Shown here in pieces: positions 21,281 to 32,441 of a stretch of 64,000 bases of DNA. The translations under genes were made by a program, and so were the position numbers. The stretch comes from Chaetoceros tenuissimus. Taxonomy: Eukaryota > Bacillariophyta > Thalassiosirophyceae > Chaetocerotales > Chaetocerotaceae. The stretch is from the NCBI GenBank assembly GCA_021927905.1, contig BLLK01000047.1, forward strand, positions 4,278,001-4,342,000, in the 5' to 3' direction. The number at the start of each line of letters is the position of its first letter. Within the stretch, counting starts at the first letter, position 1. The notes beneath the pieces were generated by a model that saw only the letters and a list, made by a program, of their open reading frames with translations, did no database searches and had not been told where the DNA came from.

Positions 21281-22824
21281 ATGAGCTCGGAAAACTCATT
21301 TTTTTATGGCTTCTATAAGGGTTTCATTATCCCTGTAGTAAATGGACTGCTCTCGGCTTTTTGATCTCTCTTGATTCTAGTGATCATTGAAAGATCTCAA
21401 CACAAACTTTGTGATGTATATCATAGAATCATGACATTCACAAGTGTTTGTGATATCTTGCTTTCCATTGCAACTGCATTCTCAACAGTGCCATTTCCAA
21501 AAGATACAGTATTTACCTTTGCTGGACCAACACTTGGCAATAGAACAACTTGTTAAATTCAGGGATTCTTTGTGACACTTGGAACAAACATGATTCCTCT
21601 CTTGAATCTATTCTTGCGTCCCTACTATGTTTGCATCAGTTTTTGGATGCAGCCAAGAAAGTTCAGTTGTTACATTGAGCCAATCTTTTATGCATTTACG
21701 TTGGTGACTGGATTCTATGCTGCAATCAATACACTTGCCAGCGATTTGATCAACCTTTCTCCATTTTTGCCTTGGTGTATTGCAGTTCCATATCCATAGA
21801 TTGTCTCTGGTTCCCAACTATTGAATGTGAGCATGGTGATAATTCATCAGAGATATTGGTACAGCGTTGGGTATACCTTCTGATTGTGGTATTTATTGGA
21901 ATGTTAATTTCTCTCACCATTGTAATCGTTGTGATTTTCATCAATGAGTGCAAGATGAGAAAGTATCTCCTATCACAACAGCAACAACAGAGAGATTCCG
22001 TTGAGGAAGAAGGCGAGGGAAGAAATGAGGAGATTTCCATGGATACCCATGTAGAACTCAAACATACACGGACCATCACTCTTCAAGCTCTTATGTATAT
22101 TGCATCTTTTATGCTGACTTGGATATTCACTCTCGTCCCAGAGATCTTTCCATCAACAGTATCTCCAAGAATGTTCTTGCTAGTCATTGTGTTTCAACCT
22201 TTGTGAGGGTTTTTCAACATGCTTATATTTGTTTATCATAAGATAATCCTGGTGCGAAAAGCTGATCCAAGTATCAGTAGTTACTATAAAGCATTCGTCC
22301 AATTGCTTACACAGCCAAAAGATGTACCCGAAGTAATGTTTACAAACTTTGGTGAAGTTGAGGCTATAGAAAATTTACAAGCTCAAAATAATATGGAACA
22401 AGAAGAAGAAGTTATCAAAATCAGTCAGCCAGATGAAAACAGGGATATTGTTTCGGCATATGATGGGATTTCAAAGTGCGAAAGAATGGGTTCAAATTAT
22501 GGAGGATCTGCTGCTTTGAGCTTTGTAGATCTCTCTTCTGATCCTAGTTTACCTGATGGTTTCAGCAGTGTGGATAGTGCAGTAATTGTAGGACCAAACA
22601 ATGATGCACAATCTGTTGGTTTGAGCCTCGTTGATCTCTCTTCTGGTCCTAGTCTACCTGATGGCTACAGTATGGATAGTTCAACATTAGAAGGGTCAAA
22701 AAAGATGAGCGATGTACTATGGTCTAACACCTATCTTTGCGTGAATGGTATAATGTTTATTTATTTTGCAAATACAAGAGAATTGGTTGAATCAAAAATA
22801 ATTGATGAATACATAGGCGATTAG
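21281..22824 (+). pseudogene. dead seven-helix receptor (GPCR-like)
   Basis: Reading from the ATG at 21281 gives a recognisable seven-helix protein related to the receptor at 61547-63066, but broken by in-frame stops at 21362-21364 (TGA), 21554-21556 (TAA) and 21797-21799 (TAG), a frame change near 21790, and a TGA at 22204-22206. Conserved stretches include YHRIMTF.S..DI in helix 2, C..(I)QGFF in helix 3 and GFFNMLIF in helix 7. A cytosolic tail with two copies of an LSxVDLSSxPSLPDG unit stays open to 22824. Aligned to the sister gene, the first two stops replace a Gly and a Glu codon. No intron solution fits these positions. Confidence 0.85.
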
Positions 22825-22848
22825 TAACTCTTATGTACTAAATCTATT

Positions 22849-23596
22849 TTATAAGTTATCAAAGACTCTGTTATTTACATTCGAAATCATGATCTGTGAT
22901 AAAGCATTACTATAAAGTACTTGATTGATGTTTCTCTGCGTAGCTATGCAATGTTTGATGTTGCTTGTACGGTCATTTTTGTCCATTTCTAGTTCAAACA
23001 CTGCTTCCTTGAGGCAAAAAATGCATGGCAACTTTTCTTCTTCTTTGACATCACATTCTTGACAGACATCATTTTGATGCTGAATATTTGAGATAGACTT
23101 TACTCTTCTTTTCGTCAATTTCATAGCATGACCCAATATATTTTTTCTATAGGCTTGTTGTAGTTTTCTTTGGTTTACAATTCTATAATACATTGCCCTA
23201 GTGGATAGTTGCAAAGAAGAATGTAAAGATAAGATTGCTGTTTCTGGAAGACATGTAGTAAAGAAGAAATACAGTTGAGTCATTTGAATATACTAACCAA
23301 GTCTTTTCATTGTAGTATTGCTCCATAGATGAGATGCTGCCATCAATAGTTTCACTCATAGAATCAGATGTAGATTCTGCAATTGATATTGGTGGAGTAG
23401 ATGAAGAAGACCTAGAATAAGAAGGAGTAGTACTACTCTGTTGAAAACATTTGGGCAGTGAATGACTCATGATTGAATAAACCGATTCTTCCTGATCTTC
23501 TTGACGTATCATATTTGTGTTATTACTGTTCTGGGATGATGATAATATATAACTGCACCAGCTTCCTGTTTCATTTTTGTTCCATCTTTTCTTCAT
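22849..23596 (-). CDS. protein of unknown function with a basic helix and CxxC pairs
   Basis: Exons 23596-23298 and 23197-22849 join in phase (donor GTTAGT, acceptor ACTAG) to give 215 residues. The N-terminal ~95 residues are Ser-rich and disordered-looking. The junction creates KTWAMYYRIVNQRK, a motif type (W.MY.RI...R) I associate with diatom-specific proteins of unknown role. A basic segment and a possible zinc-binding CQEC...CIFC arrangement follow. The intron choice rests on frame continuity: other acceptors lead to a stop at once. Confidence 0.55.
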
Positions 23597-23873
23597 GAAT
23601 CATGTTCTATGTATAAGGTACCACACAAAATCAAGAGAATCATCCAATCCGATGAACCGTTTAAAGAACAGTTACATTTGGGTTATGAATGAATCAATCC
23701 CGCTAAAATGTATTATTTTCAATTTGTCAGACTTTTGAGTCGTGCTTTTGGAACGAAATGTTCTTTCTCAACGCATATCCATCTGCACATTCCATAAATA
23801 ATAAATCTGAACTCGTTTACATAGATATATTTCTTCCAGATAATTACAACATTACAACATATTATCAACAACA

Positions 23874-25106
23874 ATGGCTCGATCAACGAAAAGCTACGAT
23901 GAAGAGATGCAATATGCCAATCAGAAGTCATGTTGCTCCTGTCCAAAGTTTATCTTTTTTCTGTTGGTACTCTCTGCAACTGTTGGAGTTCTCTTTGGCT
24001 TTGTCGACATTGAAACATTAGAAAACTTTTTCACAGGAGGAACCTCTAATGGCAACACTGATACTGGTACAGGCAACAATGACGACACGACGCCATCTCG
24101 GCCTCCGTTTGAATACATGCAATGTCATCCCTTCAATGATGCACAGTGCTGTAATGGCCTCGATACCAATTGTAACCTCAAAGTGGACGAATTCATGTGG
24201 GCGACTGTACACAATGCCAATCATGATCACTTACTCGTTCCCAATCATGAAGCACCACTGGAACAAGCACTCGAAGCAGGATATCGTGGACTCATGCTTG
24301 ATGTTTGTAAATGTCCAACATCTGATACTACCTTTGAAATCACATTCTGTCACTCCCTATGTGGAGTCGGTCCTCGAGATCCTACGGAAGTATTTGCAAA
24401 CCTAAACACGTTTCTAAATCAGAATCCTACCGAGATTGTAATGATTAATTTTGAAATGTCAGTAGGTGATCCTACTCCTCAAGAAATATGGGATGTATTA
24501 CGTGAAAACACAGGCTTGCGTCAAAAGACTTATAATCATTTAGAGACGGAAAAGGATTGGCCAACACTTGGTAATTTGTTAAGTGACAATAAGCAATTGA
24601 TTGTGTTTGAACATAATCATGATTCAGATTGTGTCAATCCTAATAATCCAGGTTGTAATGCACGTGTCGAGCCTTGGTTTACCTATGCTGTGGAGACAGA
24701 GTTTGACTTTGATGATGTGGATGCTGTGAACTTTTATGATACCAGTTGTGTTTTTAAAAGAGGGGCTGGTGGTAGAAAAGAAATTTTTCAAATTAATCAT
24801 TTTGGTGAGTAGAGTATGTGTGTATTGCCTCCTTTATAAAGTTTGCACGGTGTGTTCTGACTGATTCCTTGCTTTTCTTGTGTAGTAACTGCTACCTTTG
24901 GACCTAGTAAGTCTAGTGCAGATGAACTCAATACCTATGAAAACATTCAAGCGCGTGTGGAAGCATGTGAGCGTATTACAAAGCATCCTGTAGGATCGGT
25001 TGCGATTGATTTCTGGCAAAGAGGTGATACTGTGGAATTCACACAGACCTTGAATGCGGAGCGAGGAAAGAGAAGAAATAGATTGTTGTCTTGGATCTTT
25101 GGTTAG
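23874..25106 (+). CDS. membrane-anchored PI-PLC X-domain-like phosphodiesterase
   Basis: Exons 23874-24804 and 24886-25106 (81-base intron, phase 1) give 383 residues. One hydrophobic helix at ~26-45, after a Cys-rich cytosolic start, suggests a signal anchor; a Thr/Asn/Gly linker leads to the catalytic domain. The domain has WATVHNANHDH (first catalytic-type His, residue ~113), RGLMLDVC, FCHSLC (second His, ~160), LNQNPTEIVMINFE and an AIDFWQRGD end. This is the pattern of bacterial-type PI-PLC and related phosphodiesterases. The substrate could be a phosphoinositide, a GPI or another phosphodiester. Catalysis is probably lumenal or extracellular. Confidence 0.8.
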
Positions 25107-25404
25107 ACATTGACTCGTAGCTACTTTGGAGGCAAATAGCTATTGGATTGTTGAAGTTTAGTATACATGTTTTTGGTATTATTCATTAAGTGCACTATAT
25201 CTAATTATATAATGATGAATCAAATGTAATTTCTTCATGTATTCGCGTAAATGTGTATCAATATGGAACCATGAATGAACTCTCTCTTCATGTTAGTGTT
25301 CTTACCAAGAGTTCTGTACCAATGCCATCATTAAAAATGAAACCATAAACTTTCTTCGAATATAATGAACTTTATTCTTGGTTCCTATTATCCTTACGTC
25401 TTCA

Positions 25405-26166
25405 CTAGATCAAAATAATGAGGGCAAGAAGAGCGAAAATACAGCTTCGGATGCAAAATTGAGTCTTTCTCTTCTTAGAATCAATGTCTTTTACATTTTC
25501 AATATCTTCAATGACAAAGACCTTGACCAATTGCAATACCGATGCTAGTAACGCATTGTAACCAAAGGCATTTTGAGCATCCATACCAAAGCCTACGGAT
25601 GTAAGATAGGATCCAGTAAGTACTAATGCCATACCATGAGTATTGACGTAAATATGAGTTAGAGCATCTGTTTTGGTAGCTTCCAATTTATTCTTGACGA
25701 ACTGGTTTGGGAATAGGAAAAGGAGAGTACCAGAGCAAAGACCCAAGGCCCCATCTACCTTCAAAACAGTGTAGATGTACTCCTCCTTGTAAATGGCAAC
25801 GTAGGTACCAACCAACATCGTAAAGAGTACAATCGCGTCAATAGGTTCAACAGCATTATTTTCTTCAAGATTCAAAAGTGTTTCTAGAAGCTTTGCTGTC
25901 CACATGGATTGATTGATGACAGATGCAAGTCTATGCCCGAAATCATTGAGGACGACACAATATACTCGAATAGCGATAGCAAGGAGGCCAATACCAGCAC
26001 GTCGAAGCATTTCCTTGTTAATGGGACTGATGTTGGAAGCACTTCCAAAAGTTTTGGAGCTTCTATTTGGAGCAAGTGTGAGGATGATCCCTCTGTAAAA
26101 GGTGAAGATCGTAGCAACTACAGTTGCCTGCATGGGAGTAACGATTGAGTGTATGATAGATTCCAT
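25405..26166 (-). CDS. membrane protein of unknown function
   Basis: A single-exon 253-residue protein with hydrophobic segments near residues 14-32, 55-72, 110-128, 138-155, 178-196 and the very C-terminus (CIFALLALIILI). A basic SKKRK cluster precedes the last helix, leaving almost no tail. Nothing ties it to a named family. The repeated small-residue helices and loops suit an organelle or ER membrane protein. Confidence 0.7.
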   Translation of the reverse strand: MESIIHSIVTPMQATVVATIFTFYRGIILTLAPNRSSKTFGSASNISPINKEMLRRAGIGLLAIAIRVYCVVLNDFGHRLASVINQSMWTAKLLETLLNLEENNAVEPIDAIVLFTMLVGTYVAIYKEEYIYTVLKVDGALGLCSGTLLFLFPNQFVKNKLEATKTDALTHIYVNTHGMALVLTGSYLTSVGFGMDAQNAFGYNALLASVLQLVKVFVIEDIENVKDIDSKKRKTQFCIRSCIFALLALIILI

Positions 26167-26434
26167 ATTGGTCTTGTTTAAATTTGTGTTTCTTTATCTT
26201 TTATTGAAACGTTGTAAAATACATAGTCGAGACCTTGTTCTGTTTTGGTCTATACGATTCATATGGAAAGCATTCGCTTGATGTAGGGCTTCGCATTTAT
26301 TTGGAACAACATCGAATTCAGTGACTAACCTCGTTTTAACCGCAATTTTCAAATCGATTTTTAGAAGCGATGCGACTCTTCATTCGATTCTACACAAAGC
26401 TAGAACAAACTTCATCGACTATTTCATTAAAAGT

Positions 26435-27643
26435 ATGGGCAAGCGTAGTAAATGCAAAAGTAAACAGTCTGCTAAGCAAGAACGAGCTTTGCACCTAAAG
26501 AATGTAGAAGTTTTTGAGGAAACCATTTTGTCTTTCTATGAAAAAATTGAGGATTTAGGAACTTCAAGACGACGTGAACGGATTGAGCTTTCTGTGAAAC
26601 GGATTCAAGTTACTTTGAGTATTGAAGAATCCTATGCGTTCATCAATCGATATCAATTTTATAAAGACGAGCTATCTGAAGTATGTTCGGTGCTACTTCT
26701 TGATCAAATTCGAAGACGAAACTATATCCAAGCTTTGAATGCCTACAATATTATGTTGAAATATCCTTTGACTAAAGAATGTAGAAGCTACATCAAGCCC
26801 TTTTCAAACTTGATTTTACTATGGACAATAGGAAAAACTGCCGATGAAAAAGAAATTTTTGAGAGGAAGAAAAGACTTGATAAGATTACTCAAGATGCTA
26901 TTGGCATCATCGGAAGACCTGAGGCCAGAAGTAGTTTGCAAGTTTTGTTTCTATTAGGAGTGCTAATGGAATTGAGTCAGCAAAGACTATTTGAAGAAGT
27001 AGAATACCTTTCATTAGCGATGTTGAAGAATGTTGGTCACAATAACGAGTCTAAGAATAGTACTTGGGTGACAATAGCGCAAACCTCCTTAGTATTCTCG
27101 ATCATTGATGAAATTCGCTCTATTCTACTCGAAGACTGTCGCAAAGAAGAAGACATTAGACGCAAAATCCGTTCAAAGTTTGAAATGATAGATTCGAGAC
27201 CGCACTGCCGACCACATTCTCCTACTGAACATTTGGCTCTTTCTCTCCTTTGCTTTTATGCTTTCGTCTGCATCCCAACAAAATCAAATAAGAAAAGAGC
27301 AGACGAATGCATTCAGTCATTGGAAAAATATATTGCATTGAAAAGTAAAAATTCACATAAATTATTGTGTTATACATGCAACGAGGAGGATACAGTAGAT
27401 CATGAAGGTCTTGTTTGTCAAGCATGTCGAGTGGTCTCTTATTGCTGTAAAGACCACCAACGCTTGAATTATCTTCATCACGAGTTAACAGGAACTAGAG
27501 GTCTAGGGCATAAGCAACTTTGCCCTCTTTTCAAAGCATATCGTAGGAAGAGAGATAATGCCGATACCTCAAAGGAAGGACACCTCGAAAGAAAGTTTCA
27601 GAGAGCATGTAAGAGGTTCTTAAGGGGAACACTTCAAGAATGA
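26435..27643 (+). CDS. MYND-type zinc-finger protein, paralogue 1
   Basis: 402 residues from the ATG at 26435. The frame extends upstream only through a GTG, and the next gene's paralogue starts at the same MGK(R/S)SK position. The N-terminal basic KQERA(L/V)HLKNV leads into a long helical region with scattered Leu. The C-terminal ~100 residues have a MYND-like finger: CYTC, CQAC, SYCCKDHQ, H..., then GLGHKQLC. A basic tail with KFQRACKRFLRGTL follows. MYND fingers bind proline-rich partners; diatoms carry many of unknown role. It lies in tandem with paralogue 2, 208 bases apart. Confidence 0.85.
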   Translation: MGKRSKCKSKQSAKQERALHLKNVEVFEETILSFYEKIEDLGTSRRRERIELSVKRIQVTLSIEESYAFINRYQFYKDELSEVCSVLLLDQIRRRNYIQALNAYNIMLKYPLTKECRSYIKPFSNLILLWTIGKTADEKEIFERKKRLDKITQDAIGIIGRPEARSSLQVLFLLGVLMELSQQRLFEEVEYLSLAMLKNVGHNNESKNSTWVTIAQTSLVFSIIDEIRSILLEDCRKEEDIRRKIRSKFEMIDSRPHCRPHSPTEHLALSLLCFYAFVCIPTKSNKKRADECIQSLEKYIALKSKNSHKLLCYTCNEEDTVDHEGLVCQACRVVSYCCKDHQRLNYLHHELTGTRGLGHKQLCPLFKAYRRKRDNADTSKEGHLERKFQRACKRFLRGTLQE

Positions 27644-27851
27644 AGTCACAAGACCTATCGTTTTCGAAACAGATGAACTAAGAATGAATGATATCTAAAT
27701 GGAAATAACTCTGACTTTACCAACTGTAATCCTTTCAATCTAGGATTGTAGCGAACATCTTTGAATTTTAGTGATAATCCAATTGATTTTCTATTCGATT
27801 CGATTCTTCTTTCAAATAGAACTAAACTTCATAGAAGCTTTCAAATAAAGC

Positions 27852-29081
27852 ATGGGAAAAAGTAGCAAAAGGAAAAGCACAGGCAAGAAGGTAGGAAAGC
27901 AGGAGCGAGCTGTACACCTAAAGAATGTGGCGATTTATAGAGAGACCATGTCTACACTAGATAAAAAACTCCAAAGTTTCGATATTTGCAGAACTCGCGA
28001 GCATCTTGAGGTTTTAGAGGAGCAGCTTCAACTTACTTTGGGTATTGAAGAGTCTTATACTATCGTCAATCGACACCATGCTTATAAATTTGAACTGTCT
28101 GGAGTATGCTCGGTCCTACTTTTTGATCAGATTCGATTACGAAACTATGTCCAAGCTTCCCAAGCTTATGATAACATGATTGAGTATTCCTTTGTTCAAG
28201 AATTTGAAAGTTGTGTGCAGCCTTTTTCGAACTTATTCCTTTTGTGGACAGAGAGAGCAAATGGTGATAGAAAGGATACAGTGGAGAATATCATCGAAAG
28301 GAAGAGAAGACTTGATAAGATTACTCAAGACTCTATTGATATCATCCATAAACGTGGGGCCAGAGGCGCAATGCGACTTTTGTTTCTACAAAAAACATTG
28401 ACTGAATTGAATCGCTGTTCCGACCAACTTTTCGAAGTAGTTGAATCAATTTCATTAGCCGTGTCAAAGAAAGTTGGTAACCACAGATACACAACTCAGT
28501 GGTTGTTACTAGCACGAACATTTTTAGTATATTCGTATGTTGATGAACTCCGTTCTTCAAGACAGTTCAATAAGCAGGCATTCCTTAGCAAGGTTCGTAA
28601 GATTCGTTGGAAGAGCCATTTGCACTTACTCGCAGGCACTGGGTATTTAGCGTATTCTCTCCTCCATTTTTACATTTTCATCAACGAAAAAGAGAAACAC
28701 TCATTGGAAGCAGCCAACGAAATCGAAGACGAATGCATTGTGCCATTGGAAAAGTACATCAATTTCAGAAGTAAAGATTCACAGAATGTTTGTTACACAT
28801 GCCGTGAAGAAGATACTCAAGATCATGAAAGTTTTGTATGTCAAGGATGTCGAGTAATTTCTTACTGCTGTAGAGACCATCAACGTCTTAACCACTTTCA
28901 TCACGAGGAGACGGGAAGTAGAGGTCTGGGTCATAAGCAACTATGTCCCCTTTTCAAAGCATATCGACGAAAGAGGGGTAATACTGATACCTCAAAGGAA
29001 GGACACCTTGATAGGAAATTTCAGAGAGCATGTATGAGGTTCTTGAGAGGAACACTTCATGCGAGAACTCAAACTGAATAA
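27852..29081 (+). CDS. MYND-type zinc-finger protein, paralogue 2
   Basis: 409 residues, closely related to the gene just upstream along its whole length. The start is MGKSSKRKS, the core has the same LRNYVQA-type helices, and the end carries the MYND-like finger (CYTC, CQGC, SYCCRDHQRL, GLGHKQLC) and KFQRACMRFLRGTL. Every finger Cys and His seen in paralogue 1 is kept, while the middle has diverged. This points to an older tandem duplication with constraint on the finger. Confidence 0.85.
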   Translation: MGKSSKRKSTGKKVGKQERAVHLKNVAIYRETMSTLDKKLQSFDICRTREHLEVLEEQLQLTLGIEESYTIVNRHHAYKFELSGVCSVLLFDQIRLRNYVQASQAYDNMIEYSFVQEFESCVQPFSNLFLLWTERANGDRKDTVENIIERKRRLDKITQDSIDIIHKRGARGAMRLLFLQKTLTELNRCSDQLFEVVESISLAVSKKVGNHRYTTQWLLLARTFLVYSYVDELRSSRQFNKQAFLSKVRKIRWKSHLHLLAGTGYLAYSLLHFYIFINEKEKHSLEAANEIEDECIVPLEKYINFRSKDSQNVCYTCREEDTQDHESFVCQGCRVISYCCRDHQRLNHFHHEETGSRGLGHKQLCPLFKAYRRKRGNTDTSKEGHLDRKFQRACMRFLRGTLHARTQTE

Positions 29082-29287
29082 ATCTATCCTGTTAATTGTA
29101 TCTGAGTGTACCTTTGTATTTTCATTATAGTGTTAGGCAGTTGACTTGCTTATTCGTTGCGATACAGAAGAACTAAAAAGAACGATATCTAATTGAATCT
29201 TTTTGTCCTCTCACTGTACAAACATGAATCTCAAAAGCCTTTGATTTCATTTATCTCCCCTTCTTTTGATTCATAAGTTAAACTCTC

Positions 29288-29641
29288 TTAGAATCCAAGC
29301 CATCCTTGTCTATCTGACTTTTTCTTCTCTGTCTTCTCATTCTTCTTTTGTACATTCTTCTCTTGCGATGACCTCCAAAAGTTCACTCCTACTTTATGAC
29401 TATTCTTCTTTCCCAATTTAGTTGCTTCAGCAATCTTATTCAAAGCAGCTTTACACAAAGCGACAATATTGTATTTCTTATGAATAGTAGCAATTACCAT
29501 TGTAGCTGTAAAAAGTGCAATGGTTTGTTGTCTCTCTTCTGCCTCTGTTTTAGCGGGTGGCAATGGCTTTCCTACGACTGTTGTTTGAAGAGCATCAGAA
29601 AGTTCCTGTACAAGATCGAGTACGTATGATGATGAAGACAT
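29288..29641 (-). CDS. small protein of unknown function
   Basis: 117 residues in one exon. There is a helical N-terminal half with a hydrophobic stretch (ALFTATMVIATIH) and a Lys/Glu-rich tail (KNEKTEKKKSDRQGW). No signal peptide or family motif is recognised. It is likely expressed, since the frame is clean and starts at a clear ATG, but its function is unknown. Confidence 0.55.
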   Translation of the reverse strand: MSSSSYVLDLVQELSDALQTTVVGKPLPPAKTEAEERQQTIALFTATMVIATIHKKYNIVALCKAALNKIAEATKLGKKNSHKVGVNFWRSSQEKNVQKKNEKTEKKKSDRQGWLGF

Positions 29642-30102
29642 GTTGGTTGATGTATATTTGATTGTATATATTCAATTGTGTAGATTATGAAGAATGATGC
29701 CTTCAGGAGAATGAAACCAGAAGATTTGTATTGGGCTGCATCGAACGTTGGAGTAAAAATTTGGGTTTGTGTGCAGGAACGTTGAAGAAATTTTCGATGA
29801 CACGTCATACTATTTTCAGGCTAACTGCGACTAAAAAGGAATGATTTAGCTCTTCCTTATTCAAGTTTTTCCAAAAAAAGAAAAAAGATTTCATGGATTG
29901 AAAGAGGAATACGTAGTACATTACATGCATGTAATAAAATTATTCAAAGAATAATATGAAATAATAATTATAAGGCTTAATATCTTTTACAAAGTTACTT
30001 CGTTATCGAATCTCTGTACTTTTAAAAAGAATCATTTTTTTCATGCCACAATCAACCGTAAACATTCATACTTGGCACAGTCCATCTAATTCCCTTCAAT
30101 GA
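29642..30102. other. intergenic region
   Basis: AT-rich sequence with homopolymer runs between the 5' end of the small gene and the 3' end of the PS-rich membrane protein. No gene or repeat is seen. Confidence 0.4.
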
Positions 30103-31368
30103 TTATATTTCTCCATATTCCACCATTTTCCCTCTAGTCATTTTCCGCGGACTAGGTTCAATTTCAATTCCATCACTTATAGCTTGATCATAAATGACAC
30201 AAACATCCTGTTGCAATTCATCATATTTCGCAAGTCTTGTAGTCTCTTTACGTTTTTTCGATTTCTTTTTGTAAACGACGAATCCAATGGCAGCTACAAT
30301 GAATATTAAAAATGCGGATACACCAAATGCTAGGATAGGGTTTGCTTTTGGGTCAATGAATATGGTAGTGGTTGACCCTTCTTCTTTGATGTTAGAAGTT
30401 GGCAATGCAGTAGTAGAAAGTGTAGAAGTCAAAGATGGCGAGGACGTCAAGGTTTCAGATGGCGAAGTAGTAGGCTTGGGATGGTCTACAAACGATACAG
30501 GAGCAACGGTAGGACTACTACTCGATGGTGCATTGGAACTAACTATTGCAGGTGAAACAGTAGGACTCTTTGTCTCCATCAAACTAGGACTTGGACTCAA
30601 TACACTTGGAGCATGACTCTCCATTCTACTTGGACTTGAACTCTGTACTACAGTCGGTGCATCCGTATAAGGATTCGGTCCATGACAAGGCTCATTGCCA
30701 AAACTTGTAATCATAATATACCAATTCTTTCCAAGCTTGGTATGAAACCCACCATCAAAACACATGTAACGTTCTTGATCGGAAACATGTATCCAATCTT
30801 GTGACGATAAACGTGGTTCAAAAGGTACACCATTGATTCCATCCTGAATCACTTGTGTTTCACAAAGATTAGTCAATTCACCTCGTTTTTGTTGTACATA
30901 GACTAATAGTGAATCATCATATCCTGAATCAATCTCTTGACCATTATACCATGAACTACAAACTGCAGAGATACGAAATGTGACGAGTTTGGTTGGGTCA
31001 GAAGGTGGAGGAGTGATGGTCATCATACCACATTGACGACCGGATACAAATTGAGTTTGAATTCTACCTTGTGTGAGAGGAGATGTCGGACAGGAGTTCA
31101 TTTCTTGTTGTGCTGTTTGACAGGTACCCGTTCCAAATTGTATAGCGATCGGTGCAGATGGATAATAGATTCCACGGCCGAGTCCCTCATTTATGAGAGG
31201 TGCAGAGGGTCCATATTGACTTTGAAATGGATCCGATGAAAATGTATCGCAGACGTTGTTGCTATTGTTGTCTGTTTGCAAAGAGATTGCAGAGAGTACT
31301 TCACATCCAGTCGTGAAGGGAGATGATGAGCAGTCAGTTGCTGGACATTGACAGCCAGGAATTTCCAT
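30103..31368 (-). CDS. single-pass membrane protein with Cys-rich ectodomain and Ser/Pro-rich stalk
   Basis: 421 residues. The first ~235 form a Cys-containing domain (CQCPATDC, CGMMTI, a late CHGPNPYT). Residues ~238-335 are a stalk of PSxSPS/SPSL type, the linker common in diatom wall and surface proteins. One transmembrane helix follows at ~345-368 with a basic stop-transfer (KKKSKKRK) and a ~50-residue cytosolic tail. This topology needs a signal peptide, which is absent at the ATG used. An acceptor-like TTTTATAG lies directly before that ATG (31371-31370), so an upstream exon may be missing, but I could not find it. Ligand and role are unknown. Confidence 0.7.
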   Translation of the reverse strand: MEIPGCQCPATDCSSSPFTTGCEVLSAISLQTDNNSNNVCDTFSSDPFQSQYGPSAPLINEGLGRGIYYPSAPIAIQFGTGTCQTAQQEMNSCPTSPLTQGRIQTQFVSGRQCGMMTITPPPSDPTKLVTFRISAVCSSWYNGQEIDSGYDDSLLVYVQQKRGELTNLCETQVIQDGINGVPFEPRLSSQDWIHVSDQERYMCFDGGFHTKLGKNWYIMITSFGNEPCHGPNPYTDAPTVVQSSSPSRMESHAPSVLSPSPSLMETKSPTVSPAIVSSNAPSSSSPTVAPVSFVDHPKPTTSPSETLTSSPSLTSTLSTTALPTSNIKEEGSTTTIFIDPKANPILAFGVSAFLIFIVAAIGFVVYKKKSKKRKETTRLAKYDELQQDVCVIYDQAISDGIEIEPSPRKMTRGKMVEYGEI

Positions 31369-31371
31369 CCT

Positions 31372-32441
31372 ATAAAATTTGATTGTACTTTATATAAAAA
31401 AATTGTTGTAGAATAAATCAATAGCAGCCTTTGTGCAAGCCTTTTGATGAGGTCGGCTAATGAATCATTTTCAAAATAATGTATGTTGTTTGTGCGTTTA
31501 GTCGTGCTGGAAGAAGAAAAGGCGGGGCACTTTTGTAAGACCCCGTTTGATGTCAATTTGTATGTTTTTAGCTCATTCCGAAGAAATCCAAAATATTGCA
31601 TTTAGCGATCTGTTCTCCTTTTCGATTCTATATTAATAAGGTAGTCTAGATGATATTTTCAAAAGATTCTTTTCCATGAATAGTAAGAAGTAGCTACTGC
31701 AAGAGATTGGCAAAGCAAACATTGTCAAGTATGTACTTCTTCTGAGAATGCGGAATGTAACAGCATATCAGCATCTTCAACTTGAGGTTTACTGAGAGAG
31801 GCCATTCTGATCATGCAATTTTTCATTACTTTTTCACCAATCGTGTTCTTCCTCTTCCATTTAGCGAGAAGCCTCGGAAAAGGAACCTCTGTATTAGATT
31901 TGCAACTGAAAACTGAGGCCTGAAACGGGCGAAATCATAGGAGCCAGCAATTATAGATTTCGAATAAAAAAATGTGACATTGACCAAACTAAATCATTTA
32001 ATTATCCATCGTGGTGGTCCTCTTGTACAGTATTTGTAATATAATATTTTGCTTGTTATCAAGAACACTTGTTTGCTTTTTCATTGCTCGTTACCAAAAA
32101 ATTGCTTCACACAAAAGCTCAAAACATCGAAGAAGGAAGGAAAGGCTACAAGAGCACTTTGAAGCAGTAATTTTTATGTTTTGCTTATGAACTTCAATGC
32201 CACATTCGACCCGTTTGGAAGAGCGAACAGGTAACAACCTAGCAAACATATTTTCTAAAATAAATAAAGATAATTTAAATCATACACTCTTGTTATGTAC
32301 AATGTACATTATGTTTTCAAATTTGTCAGACGAGACTTCTTGTTGCTTGATATTCTTCTTTTTTGCTTGGACAAGAGTTTCGCCGAAGAAGATTTGAAAA
32401 TGTACTATTTCATTGTTCGCGTTCTATGGATTAATTCCACT
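31372..32441. other. gene-poor region 3' of KIX gene A
   Basis: No believable gene. Parts of this stretch (a GAGAGGCCATT... block near 31796, ATTGCTTCAC...AAGCTCAAAA near 32100) recur in the same order near 32990 and 33223, 3' of KIX gene B. Gene and downstream flank were therefore duplicated together. Confidence 0.55.

Noticed and set aside
31191-31601. Upstream minus-strand frame as the missing signal-peptide exon of the PS-stalk membrane protein
   Set aside because: It lies in another frame, has no signal-peptide character and no donor that would join it in phase.
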